A stretch of 64,000 nt of DNA. Source: Chlorops oryzae (lineage: Eukaryota; Arthropoda; Insecta; Diptera; Chloropidae). The DNA lies in contig CM035809.1 of assembly GCA_020466095.1 (NCBI GenBank), positions 26,341,927-26,405,926 on the forward strand, read 5' to 3'. This document shows, piece by piece, positions 33,762 through 46,100 of this stretch; position 1 is the first letter of the stretch; every line of letters begins with the position of its first letter. The notes under the pieces were generated by a model that was given only the letters and a program-made list of their open reading frames with translations, was not told where the DNA came from and did not search any database. Made by a program: the position numbers and the translations under genes.

Positions 33762-35266
33762 TTTTTTTCTTTTGTCGCTTTGATTTCGTATCAAGAGTTT
33801 TTAAGCTCCTTCGAGCAGGTAAACAAAACAAAAATTATAAATAAAAAAATTAAAAAAAAAATAATTGCAAATCAAGTTGATTTTGCACATCAGCTTCAAG
33901 AGTTTGCCAACAGATTTTGCTAGCCTACTCGAATATTATTCCCAATATTTTACCCCATACAGTGAATTATGCAGGTTTCGCTTCGTGTGAGAGTTTCGTG
34001 AAGAACGAAAATATAACTGATCAAACGCGAAAAGCTAAACCCCAATAAGTAAAGCTCTTTTGAAAAAGTCAAGGATTCTTTCGAAAGCAAAAATCCTGGA
34101 AGATTAATTAAAGATTTTTTTAATTCGAAAAACTGAAAATCCTCAGCGTCACTGTACAAGACTTAAGAAGGGGGTAGGAAAATATGTAAAATCTCTGAAT
34201 ACCTTTCAACGGAAGGAAATTAAAATTAAATATTGAGCTATGGCGAGTGTTAAAAGCAACTCGGTGGGCATAAATAGCTGGATGCATGCGATTTCAGCCA
34301 TTTTCATTACATTAACGGCTTCATTTTTTTTTTATTTTAAATGAATACATTAAATGCTTTTTATCTGACAGCGTTGCTGTGCCCTCTGACCTTCACTGTT
34401 CACCGGCTTTGGTGCATTAAATTCCACCGAGCATTGCTTTTAAGCACAGCAACCTAAGTGTGAATGGCAATGATGTGAAGGATAAGTATGGAGGGTAAAA
34501 TTTGAATTGCAATGCTTTCAATACGAAAATTCAAGTCGATTTACATGCTCACGCTCACACTTGTGCTCCCTGAAATCCCTCGCAAGCTGCCATTAGCAAA
34601 AATGTTTCGCTCGTGTGTGTGTGTGTGGAGCAAAAGCCATTTGTGGGTGCGATTGTTCGAGTGCTGATGTGAATGCAAACGATTTGTTATAGAATTTAAT
34701 TAAATTTGAAAGGAAAATGGAAAGCAACTACATGTCATTTGCTTGGTTTCGTTTGTTAACTTTCGTTTGGTAATCGTGGAAGCGTTGAGACGACTTCCCT
34801 TGTTTATAACTTCATTCGGTTGCCACAATTAGAGGACGGTGTAACCAACCCTTTCCTAGCTCATATCGTAGAGTAATAAGTATACATGTATAACCAATTT
34901 TATTCCAAGGTCATCTGCAGATACTTATTCAGCTTTTATATTTTTTTTTTACTTGATTATTATGTCACATATTTCAATCAATTCCCTGTAAGTGGGCACT
35001 TAATGGGCGTGTTAAGCAACCCCAAATAGATTTTACATTGTGCAGAGCTTTACCATTAACTTTTGTTCAAAATAGCAAAAGAAAGTGACGCGGAAAATAA
35101 ACAAAAATATTTATGAGCTTTGTAAGCAGTAGTTACTTCCGTGTGACTGAGAGACTGCCAAGGACATGCCACATTTCTGTTAAATATCATTTATTAAGTA
35201 CCTAATTGTGTGAGAAATGAAATAGTGAACAATGAAAATCTGGAATATATTCCAATCAAATGATAT
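33762..35266. other. noncoding region upstream of the intact DRC10-like gene
   Basis: It presumably contains that gene's promoter but no clear TATA box was identified. Short GT run near 34613-34626. No other gene. Confidence 0.35.
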
Positions 35267-36130
35267 CATTCGCTTACAGTCTTGCATACTTTGTAAGCTT
35301 TGGTATTCGCTTACAGTCTTCTACTTTTCTATTGCGCATAGGCGTCCACGATCATACGTAACTTTTCTATGGTAGGCCAATTCGCCTCATACTACGTTAC
35401 TTGGTGGAGGGCGTTTTGTAAGCTCGAACTGCTGTAAGTATTTGGTTGGCAGTTCGCTACATTCTCGTTACTTTGTAAGCTATTGTAGGCAGTTCGCTAC
35501 AACTCGTATACTTTGTAAGCTATTGGAGGCAGTTGCTACATCTCTCACTTTGTAAGCTATTAACCGTCGCTTACATCTGATCTTCGTAGAGCTTGGTAGC
35601 GCAGTATCGCCTACATCTCGTATACTTCTGTAAGCTATTGGTGGCAGTTGGCCTATATCTCTGTACACTTTGTAGCATTGACGGTCGCTAACTGTTACTT
35701 GTACTTTTGGTAGGCAGTTCGCTACAATCTCGTATACTTTGTAAGCTATTGGTAAGCAGTTCGCCTACAATCTCGTATACTTTGTAAGCTATTGGTAGGC
35801 AGTTCGCCTACAATCTCGTATACTTTGTAAGCTATTGGTAGGCAGTTCGCCTACAATCTCGTATACTTTGTAAGCTATTGGTAGGCAGTTCGCCTACTAT
35901 CTCGTATACTTTGTAAGCTATTGGTAGGCAGTTCGCCTACAATCTCGTATACTTTGTAAGCTATTGGTAGGCAGTTCGCCTACTATCTCGTATACTTTGT
36001 AGCTATTAATATTCAGTTCGCCTACTATCTCGTATACTTCGTAAGCTATTGGTAGGCAGTTCGCCTACTATCTCGTATACTTTGTAGCTATAAATATTCA
36101 GGTCGCTTACAGTCCTGTATACTTCGTGGG
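35267..36130 (+). repeat. tandem minisatellite of a 43-bp unit with an internal hairpin
   Basis: About 20 units. The CTCGTATACT anchor recurs at 35729, 35772, 35815, 35858, 35901, 35944 and 35987 (exactly 43 bp apart), then 36029 and 36072. Each unit has GTAGGC-AGTTC-GCCTAC, a six-base stem with a five-base loop, then CTCGTATACTTTGTAAGCTA. Units left of about 35700 are strongly eroded by small insertions and deletions. The last units replace GGTAGGCAG with a TAATATTCAG variant and lose the hairpin. Confidence 0.9.
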
Positions 36131-36800
36131 CGCTCGGCCCTGTTGGCCGCTGGGAGTGTTCTTTCTGATTGCTTCCTCAATCTGAGAAATCGAAGCAAAT
36201 TATCTTCGAATTTCTCAATATAATGAGCTTTGTATCATTCTTTGTGTTGCAATAATATGAGCTTTTTTCTTTGAGAAATCCTGTTAGAGTACACTATTCA
36301 GCATAAATCCTGTTAAAGACTCAAAGCTTCTTTATTGAACGCAAATTACGGTATTCATCACACAAAATTGATAATAAATAATCCTCCTATTAAAATATTC
36401 TTATTTGTTATTTACATTTCGAAGATTCCTCATTTCAAACAACAAAAAGATAACTTAAACCATCCCCAAATCTTTTACCAAACACATTTACGACGTCTCA
36501 ATTTTCATAATGAACAACAGAATATTCATCACACGTCTAAATATTTAATTGGAAACCGAATAAAACACGAACGAAAGTAAACAAATACTCCTGATTGGAA
36601 ATTCATTCTGTTCAAACAAAATGATATCCATAATTTCATATTTCAAAATTCAATTCAATTAAAAATGAAAAAAATCATAATGAATAATTAGAAGCAATGG
36701 AAAAATAAAAGAAATAGTTTTGAAAAATTATAATTATTAAGAAAATTGGTATTGCGAAAATAGTTTGAAGAAAAATGGACATTGAAAAAAGCAATTGTTG
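36131..36800. other. AT-rich noncoding region
   Basis: Nothing recognised. An 81-codon frame (36335-36580) has random composition. Confidence 0.4.
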
Positions 36801-37800
36801 CCCAGCAAACGTTTCAGGAGGATAATATTTACAAGTCCGAAAAGGGTTTAGCGGGTTGCGGTATCATGAAAGGGATTTTTAAATTTTGTTGATTTTTCGA
36901 TAGGTACTTAAGACTTGGCGTATGAGTGATGTGTTTTTGTACCATATTGCACACATTTGTACTGGATATTAGTACTGGGAGCATATAGGTGCACTTGCAA
37001 TTTTTTGAATATCACACTGCTGCGCCATCTGATTGAAATATTTTTTTCTTTTAAATGAAAGTAAATACTAAGGGGTATTTCTAAAAGCAGTTTATAGAGT
37101 GGCCGAAAACTGGGAATACACTGAAAAAAATATTCAAAATTTTCTTTTTTGTTTTGTGGAAAATTTTTTCTCAGTGTAAAAATTAAAAAAAATTTTTTAT
37201 GCTTCCCTATTTTATTATCTAACAGAATCTGCTTAGATAGTCTCTCTATCTCAATTGGTTGTTGAGATATAAAATTTTGAAAAAAGGCTTATTAAAAGAG
37301 GATTTTCCAGGATATTTCAAGGACCGTTCAAAATAAAAATCTAAAAAGTGGTCTCCACAGTGTTTTTAGATGGCACCTATCGAAAAATCAACAAAATTTA
37401 AAAATTCCTTTCATGATGCCGCATGCCTTTGCTTAACCCGCCAGACCCTTTTGAAAATGATGCGGCTCAAAAAAATGAGCCGAAATACGTGAGAAAAATG
37501 AGTCCGAAATGTGTTAAAATATGAGACTAAGAAAGAAATAATCCGAAAAGAGTCCGAAATTTTTGAAAATTATTAAGCTCAGAAATGTGATTCGGAAGTA
37601 AGGCTAAAATATTATTTATGAAAAATGAGTCCGAAATGAGTCCGCAATATGCGAAAATATGAAGGTCAGTAATAGGACTCCGAAATAAATAAGAAATATG
37701 AGGCTTAGAAGCATGTCGCCGAAATGAATCCGCGAAATGTAGATACTTGCTTAATATGAGAGAAATAAGAAGCCAAAAGGGAGTCCGAAATAACAAACTG
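36801..37800 (+). mobile_element. fragment of the CCCAGCAAAC element family, split by a foldback insertion
   Basis: Starts CCCAGCAAAC (36801-36810), the terminus of the 45.0 and 59.6 kb elements. After the foldback insertion it continues with the GAGTCCGAAAT / AAATATGA short repeats typical of that family (37457-37800). No right terminus was found. Confidence 0.55.
36841..37456. mobile_element. 616-bp foldback element nested in the CCCAGCAAAC element
   Basis: Left arm 36841-36906 ('aaagggtttagcgggtt' to 'gatttttcgataggt') is inverted at 37375-37453 ('acctatcgaaaaatcaac' to 'aacccgccagaccctttt'). The middle contains an ACACTGAAAAAA/TTTTTTCTCAGTGT pair and 'caggatatttcaaggacc', tying it to the 13.7/63.4 kb family. 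No coding. Confidence 0.7.
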
Positions 37801-39890
37801 AAGTACCCTTACTTGGATGTCTTATCAAATGCTTCAAAGTTGGAAAAGCTTTCAAGCTGCTTACTTCTTGCTCCATTGTAGCTTTCTCTTTAAATATAGG
37901 CCAAAATAATATCTTAATATCGCACAGAAACAGCTTTAAAATGGGCTTGTGAAATATAATTCCATGATGCGGTCATAGTGAATAAACAGGCTTAAAATAG
38001 AATAAAATGATGACAAAAAGAGACTTGAAACCTCCACAAGTTATTGCTCCAAATGATCCTAGAAAATCAATAAAAACGGGTGGAAAAGTCATGAGGCAAA
38101 TTTAAAATCTCGAATGCATTCAAACTACTCAGAAGCCAAGTCTAAGCCAAACATTTAATAATTTGAAATGTGAATTCCCCGAAATTCTTATATAAGTCCG
38201 CGTAGAATATTCCAAGAAAACCAAGCTGATATATGTGTAAGTGCCTCCTCAGTAGAACAAAAAAAATTTAAAATGAAAATACAACAAAAAAGGCAGCTTT
38301 AGAAAATTAAATTGCGGGCCACTTAAGCTTTCTAAGAAAAATGCTGACGATAAAAAGATACGAAAAATTAGTTTCTCTCAGCTTAACTTTCATTTCTGAT
38401 CAATTTTGTTTGTCAAGAAATTGCTTTTTCCATGGGACGTCTCATCTTGCATTCTGGGAAAACGGATATAGTATACTCCTCGACTTGAAGGACTTTTTTT
38501 TTTTCTAATTTGTTTTAGAGCAAAGTCTGAAATTTAAACGCCACAGACACCATGAACATAATCTTTGACCTATTTTCGTTTGAAATCATTTCAAATCAAA
38601 TGGCCGAAGGACTCTTAATTACGTTGTTTTAATGAATTTTATTTCATTAAAAAAAATCGCTGATGAGGGTGAGTAGCATAATGAAGTCGAAACAAAATGC
38701 CTTTATGTTGGAAATTAATAGCGAATGGAGCGCTTGAACTGGTTCATTGTTTCTTGATTTGTATATACCTCTCTTTTTGAGGTCTCTCTGTGCCACTCAA
38801 GGACTGCGTTTAAGGCAATCAATTTGATAAATATAAAAAAAAAAAAATATTGGGTGAAAGGGTTCCAAGCTGATTTGGAAGGTAAAGTAGCAAAAGTTTC
38901 CCTACTTCTAACATTCTTGAATATGAATTGAAAAAGGAATACGCATTTTATTATAGGTATATCAAAAGCTTTATTTATTCTTTTTATATTTAAATGTGTT
39001 TTAACAGGTTCTTAAGGTTATTGAGTCTTTCAAAATTCACTGCTCTAGACTGTTGTTCCTGCCCCCGCTGCAATTCTCACAACCTGAAGTTACTAGGTTC
39101 TTGATTGATCTGTAAAGATATAAAAACGAAAAAATCAAGTCTTTCAGTGTGAAGGCATTCTTATTTCTAGGATTTAATAACATTTTTTTGCTTTCTTTAA
39201 GGATGATAAAAAAAACTAGGATCTAATTCTTATCGTGCTGATTTAAGAAGGCTTATAGAGGCATCCTAGTCCTGTTGAACAAGCTTCAAAATAAAAAGGA
39301 ATTTCGGAAAATCCGTCGACGTGCAATATTTTCACGCTCAGGAGAAATATTTTATCATAATATTTCGAGCTTTTTGTTAATCGCATCCTTCCATTGATGC
39401 ATCCTCCAAGCTTTCAGTGCTTGTTTTTTTTTTGTTTCTGTTGGATTTCATGACCCTCTTGCGCAGAAAATGAAAAGTGAAATCAAATTCAATTTCATTT
39501 TTAACATTTTTCTATGCGAAGATTTGCTCGGCTTGAAACTTTTATTGTTTTTGCTGAGCATCTTTTTGACCTTTTCATTTTCTCCTGCACTTTTACTTTC
39601 TACACTTTGGTGCTTAAAATTATGCTGCTTTTTTTGGGGTTGCTCATTTTCATCATCCTTTTCTGCGATGAAATATACTTTATGCTTTTGGCAATTTATT
39701 TTCACCTGCGCACAATAAAATTTGCATCTCAACGTTCTGGGCGCAGCACAACGTTGGCACTATTTTAAGTGCATTCTCCTTTTTGTTTTCTCTCCTTCGG
39801 TTGGTCTCTATTTTTTATGAGCTCCTTTAAGCTGATTTAAATTTTCGCTTGTTTAGTTCTTCATGCAATTTAAAATTTGAATTTTCCCAT

Positions 39891-39921
<31 letters not shown>

Positions 39922-42900
39922 CGACAGCATCCCCACTTATAGTAATGCATTATGCATGAGCGTTTGAAAATAAATTTTTAATTATTATATTCAAAACATG
40001 TTAAACATTGACTTGTCTCTATTGTTTTAGTTTCAGGCGTGCTGCAACCCTGGACTTGAAGTCCTGCACTTTGAATAAAACTTATTAAGATTTTTTTTTT
40101 TTCATTACAATGAACTAATTCAAGGTGAACGGAAAAGCTTAGAACTCCAGAGAGCTGATTAAATTTGAGATGAAGGGGATAAAGCGTATTCTTTTTGCTT
40201 TTCCTTTAAAATTTTCCCAATTTGATTTTCTTTTTTTTTTTCGTTCTTCAATGAACAATTCAAAGAACATTGACTTTAAGAGCTCTTTAGTTTTATTCCG
40301 CCTTTTTTGATATTTTTCCTTTCGAAGAATTCAATTTGAATTCTCTTGTCTAACTGCTAATCGATCCATACTTATGCACTTTCCCAAAGGACATGTTCAG
40401 TCATGCGATTCTCCAAGCTAATCGATTGAAATGAACTTGATATTTCTTGCATTTTTGCTGCATCTAAATGAGCATTTCAGTATTCAGTTCAATGATGCGA
40501 TAAGCAAATATTCGAGAAACGAAGAAAATCAAAAATGAGGTGCAAAAAAAAAAATGGCAACAATTGAAATCGATTCTCGAGAACACAAAATTTGACAAGG
40601 CATCGGCATCGTACCAGGTGATGATTTTTTTTTAAATGAATATAAAAAATGCTCTCATAAATTCCTTTTATGCTTTTCCTTAAGTTTTGAAATTGCTCCT
40701 TCCATTAATCTAAAAACTTCTTAGTAGGGACACACCATCGTATACGCAATGTCACATGAGCGCAGCAATTAACGTGCAAATACATTGCGTATACGCCCGC
40801 TTGACCGCTTGCTTGGTTATGAGCGGATACTGGTAATTAATTTATGCATTCAACCGTGCAAGCTGGAATGTTCCCTGCTTCAATATTTGAATGCTTCGAG
40901 CTAAATAGAATATCGAAATACGATTGCAATTACTGCTCCAGTAATGCTAAATACATTTGAGAATCTCGAAATCAAATTGAAGAGTTCTCCCACTACATTA
41001 CATTGTCTTATTCAACTGCATACAACATATCATCGTCGGAGAAACCAACAGCAATGGTTCTCGATCCGGAAACGTTGCATAGTTCTAGGAAATTCACCCC
41101 CTTCTCCATTGGCTGACTGATGCTACTGTTGTGGTTAGTTGCATGCCGCTATTTCCACAAACAGTTCCCACTGTTGCTTACGTTAAAATCGTTTGTAAAA
41201 TTTCAACATTGATCGTTGAAATTTCAAAGCATGGAGCATTAGATTTGCTCTATGCGTGGGTTCCATATGGTAGCAGGTGTGCTTAATTGGATCTGATAAA
41301 TATTGGACCTGCTGGTGCATGCGGCCATTGCAATATTTCCCCCTTAAGATGCATTTTGTCGCATTCGTGGTGGGAACGTTTAAGCATTTAGCATAGGCGT
41401 TGAACCTTCGGCTATGCTTTAGGCAGAATGTAGAATGTGGAATGTTGCCAAACAAGCCGATCCAAAACCATTTGATGATGGCCATGTCTCGGTTAGTGCA
41501 TTGGTTGCGCGTGAGGCGTGCATTATGGCCAACAATTTCGATTCTCGGTGCAATGATGCTGCTATCATCAGATGTGGAAGCCAAAGGGTTTGTATTTTTT
41601 GGTTGATAATGGCCACTGAAATAATAGAGAAAAAGAATTCGCTGCAGTAGTGAAATATTTTTAAACTACTTATAGGACTCTATGGAATAAACTATGAACT
41701 ATGATTCGTTTCCTAATGGAAGTGTTTTTGTCTCAACATTTTATCCTTCCACAGTGTTTTCATGTCTTCAAAGAAGTTGAAAAAAAAAAAATATATTCAA
41801 AAGAATTTCTAATGGCTTCTAAGACACTTTTCTCCTCCTATCATTCTTCGTGTTTTTCATCGTTTACCTAAGACTTAACTAAAGTTTTATGCATTCTTAG
41901 AAGAGTTACCAACATCGTCTAAGGAAGACTGTATTTTTCTCGATATATTTTTGTTGTTATTTTTCCATTTTATTGCTTAAGTGCTCATGTCTGGCAAGAA
42001 GAAATGGATTTGAAGCTAAGTACTTGAGTATGGTTAAGAGGTTCAGTCGAAAGTGCTTCTTAAGCGTTGTTTTGTTTTTTCTCTTGATGTCTGGAAAGCG
42101 ATGATTCCTTTTAAGTGTTCCAGACTTCAATCCATATTATTTTAATGCAGTGTGGATAGGAGAAGCTTATAAAGGAGTTCTTAATGTCTTTATCATTTTC
42201 ATGTTGTAAGTGGTGTGAAAACATTCATATATCGAATACTGTAGATAATGGCATAGATATATTTCTTATAATTTTTCCTTTTAATTCAATTTAATAAAAC
42301 TTATTTAGGTCTATCGTTTATTTCAAAAACACTCATCGTTTCAATTATGAAATGTCTCAAGTAAAATGAATTCAAGAAATAAAGTTTTAGTAAGTTTCAC
42401 CTCAAAAGAGTTGCTCGAGGCATCTGAAACAGGTATGAAAGGATAAAATGGAATTCTTCTGATTTCCCAAGGCATTGCAGACAGAAACTTTTAATTGAAA
42501 TTCTTTCTTTAAACGACAGCAAATCGCATTGTCACAACTTCGTATTGACGATGAGGCTTCATTCTTAAAACAAAACAAACAAAAAAATAATAAAAAAAAA
42601 CTTCTCAAGGATATAAATGCTTAGAAAATGGTTTTGTTGCAAGAACTGCTGCATTGGCTTATTTGAGACATCAAAAGGACTATAGAAAACAACCTCTTGA
42701 GGAGGTAAGGACAACAAGTGCAATCAACAAAACTTGTTCCATTCTTTTTTTCCATTCAGTTATTTTTATTTTTCTTTTACTTTTCATTCTTTTGCTTTCA
42801 CTTTCGCTTCGAATTGGCTCAAACTATTGACTTCAACTCAAAGTTAAAGAAAACATCCAATTTGGTAAGCCCCAAAATCCAAACAGAAACTAAGAACTAA

Positions 42901-44111
42901 CTTGAAAGAAATTTATGAAAAACGTTAAGAGAGAAACTGAAAACTAGTTAGAAAATCGTAAAAGAAATAAAACATTAAACTCTTAGCTTATTGAATTGTT
43001 TATCCTCTGGTTTTCTTCAATTTTGTTGGTCGGAAACTTTTCTTCTTAGCAGCCAGAAGGCGACAATTCAGTCGATGGCTGCCATTGAAAGCCACAAAGA
43101 ATTCGATTTCAAGAAGAAATGACAAGAAAGAGGAATGCATAATTTGTGGAAAATCGAAGCAGATTTCAATTGGTTTTTTTTTTTAGTTCGATGGGAAGAA
43201 GGCGTCCGATTTGAAGAGGGCACATCGTGAGTGGACTTGAAAATAGAGTAATTTTTGAGACAAACTTCAAAGGAAAAGAAAGTATGAAATTATTGAGTTG
43301 AAAATTCTCTATGACAACCAAAAAAATACCGTTTAAAATGTGTTCTTTTAAAAACGTCTTAGTAGTGAATAAGTTAGGTCAAGGGCATTACTCCGAAATT
43401 GCTTGATCCCTCTTTCCGAAAATATGATAAGTTTCTTCAAAATCTTTGAATGATTTCTATGGTGGATTTGAAGAATTCAATTTCATTGCAAGCGAGAAAT
43501 TTCTTCCGATTATCACGTAGAGTGCCTACATATTCGAATAAAAATGGCAAGAGGAGGAATCAAAGTTCAATACTTGGTATAATTTGAATTGAAATTGAAT
43601 TGTTATCAACAAGTCTGAGCTTGGTTAAGCAAGAGTTATTCGAATGAACTCTCATTCAAGACTTCAATTTGGCTTTCTGAAATCATAGAAATATATTTGA
43701 GGGAAAAATGTGTAGTTACACTTTTGGCTTTAGCCTTCTGCAAGGGGAATCAATTTATGATTTACGGGCCTGGCAAACCCGCGGACCCTAGCCAACAGTT
43801 TTGACCATTCATGGAAGATTGGGTATAGAATCTATAAAGTGGCTTTTATCACATTTTTGAAAAAATTTTAGTGCTAAAATTCTTAGAATTTTTCACTTAT
43901 TCTATAACAAATATTCATCCAAATCGGACTCCATGAATTTTGCGGAATTTTTTTTGGTTTATGGTCGATAACTCTCTAAACTTCCTCTAGCCCCCCAAAT
44001 TTTTTTGGGTTAATGTTTTATAATTGTTCAATATACCACTGTGGAAAATATAAGCACTATCAAAGCACTCTTTCTCTGGACACGCCGCTGCGTGGAGTGG
44101 AAGCCCACCAA
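37801..44111. other. long noncoding region with a 30-base poly-T and a small hairpin
   Basis: No convincing exon in 6.3 kb. A T run lies at 39892-39921. CGTATACGCAATGT (40739) and ACATTGCGTATACG (40782) form a perfect 14-base inverted pair. Between about 41180 and 41650 four frames on both strands are open together, reflecting local composition rather than coding. Confidence 0.4.
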
Positions 44112-44895
44112 GGGTATGTACCCTAGGGTGTCCCATAAAAAATTTTTTTTGGAACGTGAGTTTTCTGAAAGCTTATATGCTAAAATATTTTTGAGAATTT
44201 TTTCCAGATTTTTTGTAAAAGGTTTAGAGTGCTCAGCGCGGTTTTTCAAAAGCGGCCCTTTTTTCCTCAGTTTTTGGTGATAGCTTGTTTTTAATGGAAT
44301 GTCTTTCAACATTTTTAGGCACTTATCGGTAGAAAACCATCCAAACCTTATTTCCATATACATAAACTACAAAATATGCCTTTATTTTTTGCCATTAAGC
44401 GTCATCAATTGCACTTTTTTCCAATAAAACTGGGCGCCACAAAAAAAGAATGCTTCATAATTTCAAATTTTATATGAAAATGGTTAAAAGTAATGATGCA
44501 GCTTTTAAAGAACACGAAATTTTTTGTATTTTGAAAAAGGAAATAAAAATTTTGCTGTTATGCTTTTAGAGCTATGTACGATTTTCTCCTTAAAAATATT
44601 ACAAAAATACGTTGCATACTTTCAGGAGTTTTTCAGTGCTAACATGAGATACCCAATCTCAGTCTTAAATAGATTATTTTTCATAGGAATTTGTTTGAAT
44701 TTTTCCGCTTAAATAGAGGCCGTGCTATTATCCCATTATTTAACCCTTTCATGCAGTTTTGAAAAACCGCGCTGAGCGACCTCTAAACCTTTTTAAAAAA
44801 ATCTGAAAAAAATCTCAAAAATATTTTAGCATATAAGCTTACGTTCTACTATGAAATTCAAAAAAAAATTTATTTTTGGACACCCTAATGTACCC
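44112..44895. mobile_element. 784-bp foldback element with long inverted arms
   Basis: Outer ends GGGTATGTACCCTAGGGTGTCC and, inverted, GGACACCCTAATGTACCC. The arms run about 130 bp (44112-44250 and 44760-44895) and share 'agcttatatgctaaaatatt' and 'tcagcgcggtttttcaaaa'. The interior is AT-rich. Open frames on both strands are shadows of the arms. Confidence 0.75.
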
Positions 44896-45030
44896 ACGTT
44901 AAACTCAACTATGTATGTCGGCTGTATCGAGGAAACATCTTAGGAATGGATCATATTTATAAGACGCAAATGACTTAAATTATTAAAAAATATGAGTCCG
45001 AAAGAAATACTCGAAAACTATTTAGTTCAA

Positions 45031-45881
45031 CCCAGCAAACATTCTGAGTCCTAAAAGACTCATATATGAATCCTTATAGGAGTCGGAGCCCTCATAATGA
45101 ACTCTTTTAAGAGTCTTAATGAGCGTGTTTCCTTTCTTGGGAATGTCGTCTTATATGAGTCCGAAGTCATATAACGAAGAGAAACATTTTGGAGTCATAT
45201 ATGACTCTTTCTGCTCTCATATCTGACTCTTATTTCCGCTCATATAAGAGCCATTTATGAATTCTATAGCACTCATATTAATGAGTTTAAAAAGATTCAA
45301 AAATTTTGAGTGATATTTATAATCGTATGCAGTAAAAAATTTTATTGATTAATGCACACACATTTTTCGATTTTTACTTTTATATAATTTCAAATATATT
45401 TTTCAATGTTCATCAAATCTCTTCTCCTGTGTGGGGTTTGAACCTCGGAACTCTCGCTATCTAGCCATGTACTGACCCATGACACCGTTTTAGCTTAAAC
45501 GAAAGTCAGGGATTTTTTTCGTTTATAAGTTTGAAGTCAAATTCAATTTTATTTTATTTTTCGTATTTTCGACATATAGATATCTGATTCATATAAGACT
45601 CATAAGTATGAGCCTCCTATTTTCGACATAGTTCTGACATGTTTCAGACTTCGAAATATGAGGCTCTTATAGTCGACATATTTCAGATTCATATAGGACT
45701 CCGAAATATGAGCCTCTTATTTTAGACATATTCTGAGTCATTTCGGACTCATATATATGAGGCTCTTATTTTCTTCATATTTTTTACTCATTTCAGACTC
45801 ATAAATATGATCTTCTTATTTAACATATTTCAGACTCATTTCGGACTCATATTTCGGAGCACTCAGAAAAGGTTTGCTGGG
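45031..45881. mobile_element. 851-bp TIR element with CCCAGCAAAC ends and a tRNA-like core
   Basis: Left CCCAGCAAACATTCTGAGTCC, right GTTTGCTGGG preceded by ACTCAGAAAAG; the inverted match runs about 18 bp with small gaps. Subterminal zones are full of GACTCATAT / ATATGAGCC / TTTCGACATA words in both orientations. The tRNA-like segment at 45.43-45.49 kb and its surroundings are an inverted copy of the core of the 31.1 kb element. No transposase. Confidence 0.75.
45427..45495 (-). other. tRNA-like sequence in the 45.0 kb element
   Basis: Minus strand reads GAGAGTTCCGAGGTTCAAACCC, the same B-box region as in the 31.1 kb element; the anticodon arm has decayed. The shared flanks (homologous 'caaacttatgaatgaaaaaaat'-type sequence) show one tRNA-like core in both elements. 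Confidence 0.55.
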
Positions 45882-46100
45882 AACAAATCAATCCGAGATG
45901 TGTATGAAATAAGAGACTCAAAAAAATGAGCCCGGAATATTTTAAAAAATGTGTCCAAAATGAGTCCAAAATGAGTTCGAAATGTGTTCAAAATCTATCA
46001 GAAATAAATCTAAAATGTGTAAGAAATAATAGGCTTAAACATATGTGCCCGAAATTATTCCGAAATATGCATTCGTCTGAGTTTAAAGCTAACACTGAAC
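45882..46100. repeat. GAGTCC-type short repeats flanking the 45.0 kb element
   Basis: ATGAGTCCAAAATGAGTTCGAAATG-like words (written here in part) and 'gagactcaaaaaaatgagcc' match the interior repeats of the CCCAGCAAAC family, as does 44985-45030 on the other side. The 45.0 kb element may therefore sit inside an older relative. Confidence 0.45.

Noticed and set aside
35267..36130. CRISPR-like array
   Set aside because: Units are contiguous 43-bp tandem repeats without unique spacers, in a eukaryotic context.
41183..41650. 133-codon minus-strand frame and three overlapping frames
   Set aside because: Four frames open at once on both strands point to local composition with few stops, not coding.
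44028..44363. 111-codon frame and its antisense partner
   Set aside because: Translations of one arm of a foldback element.
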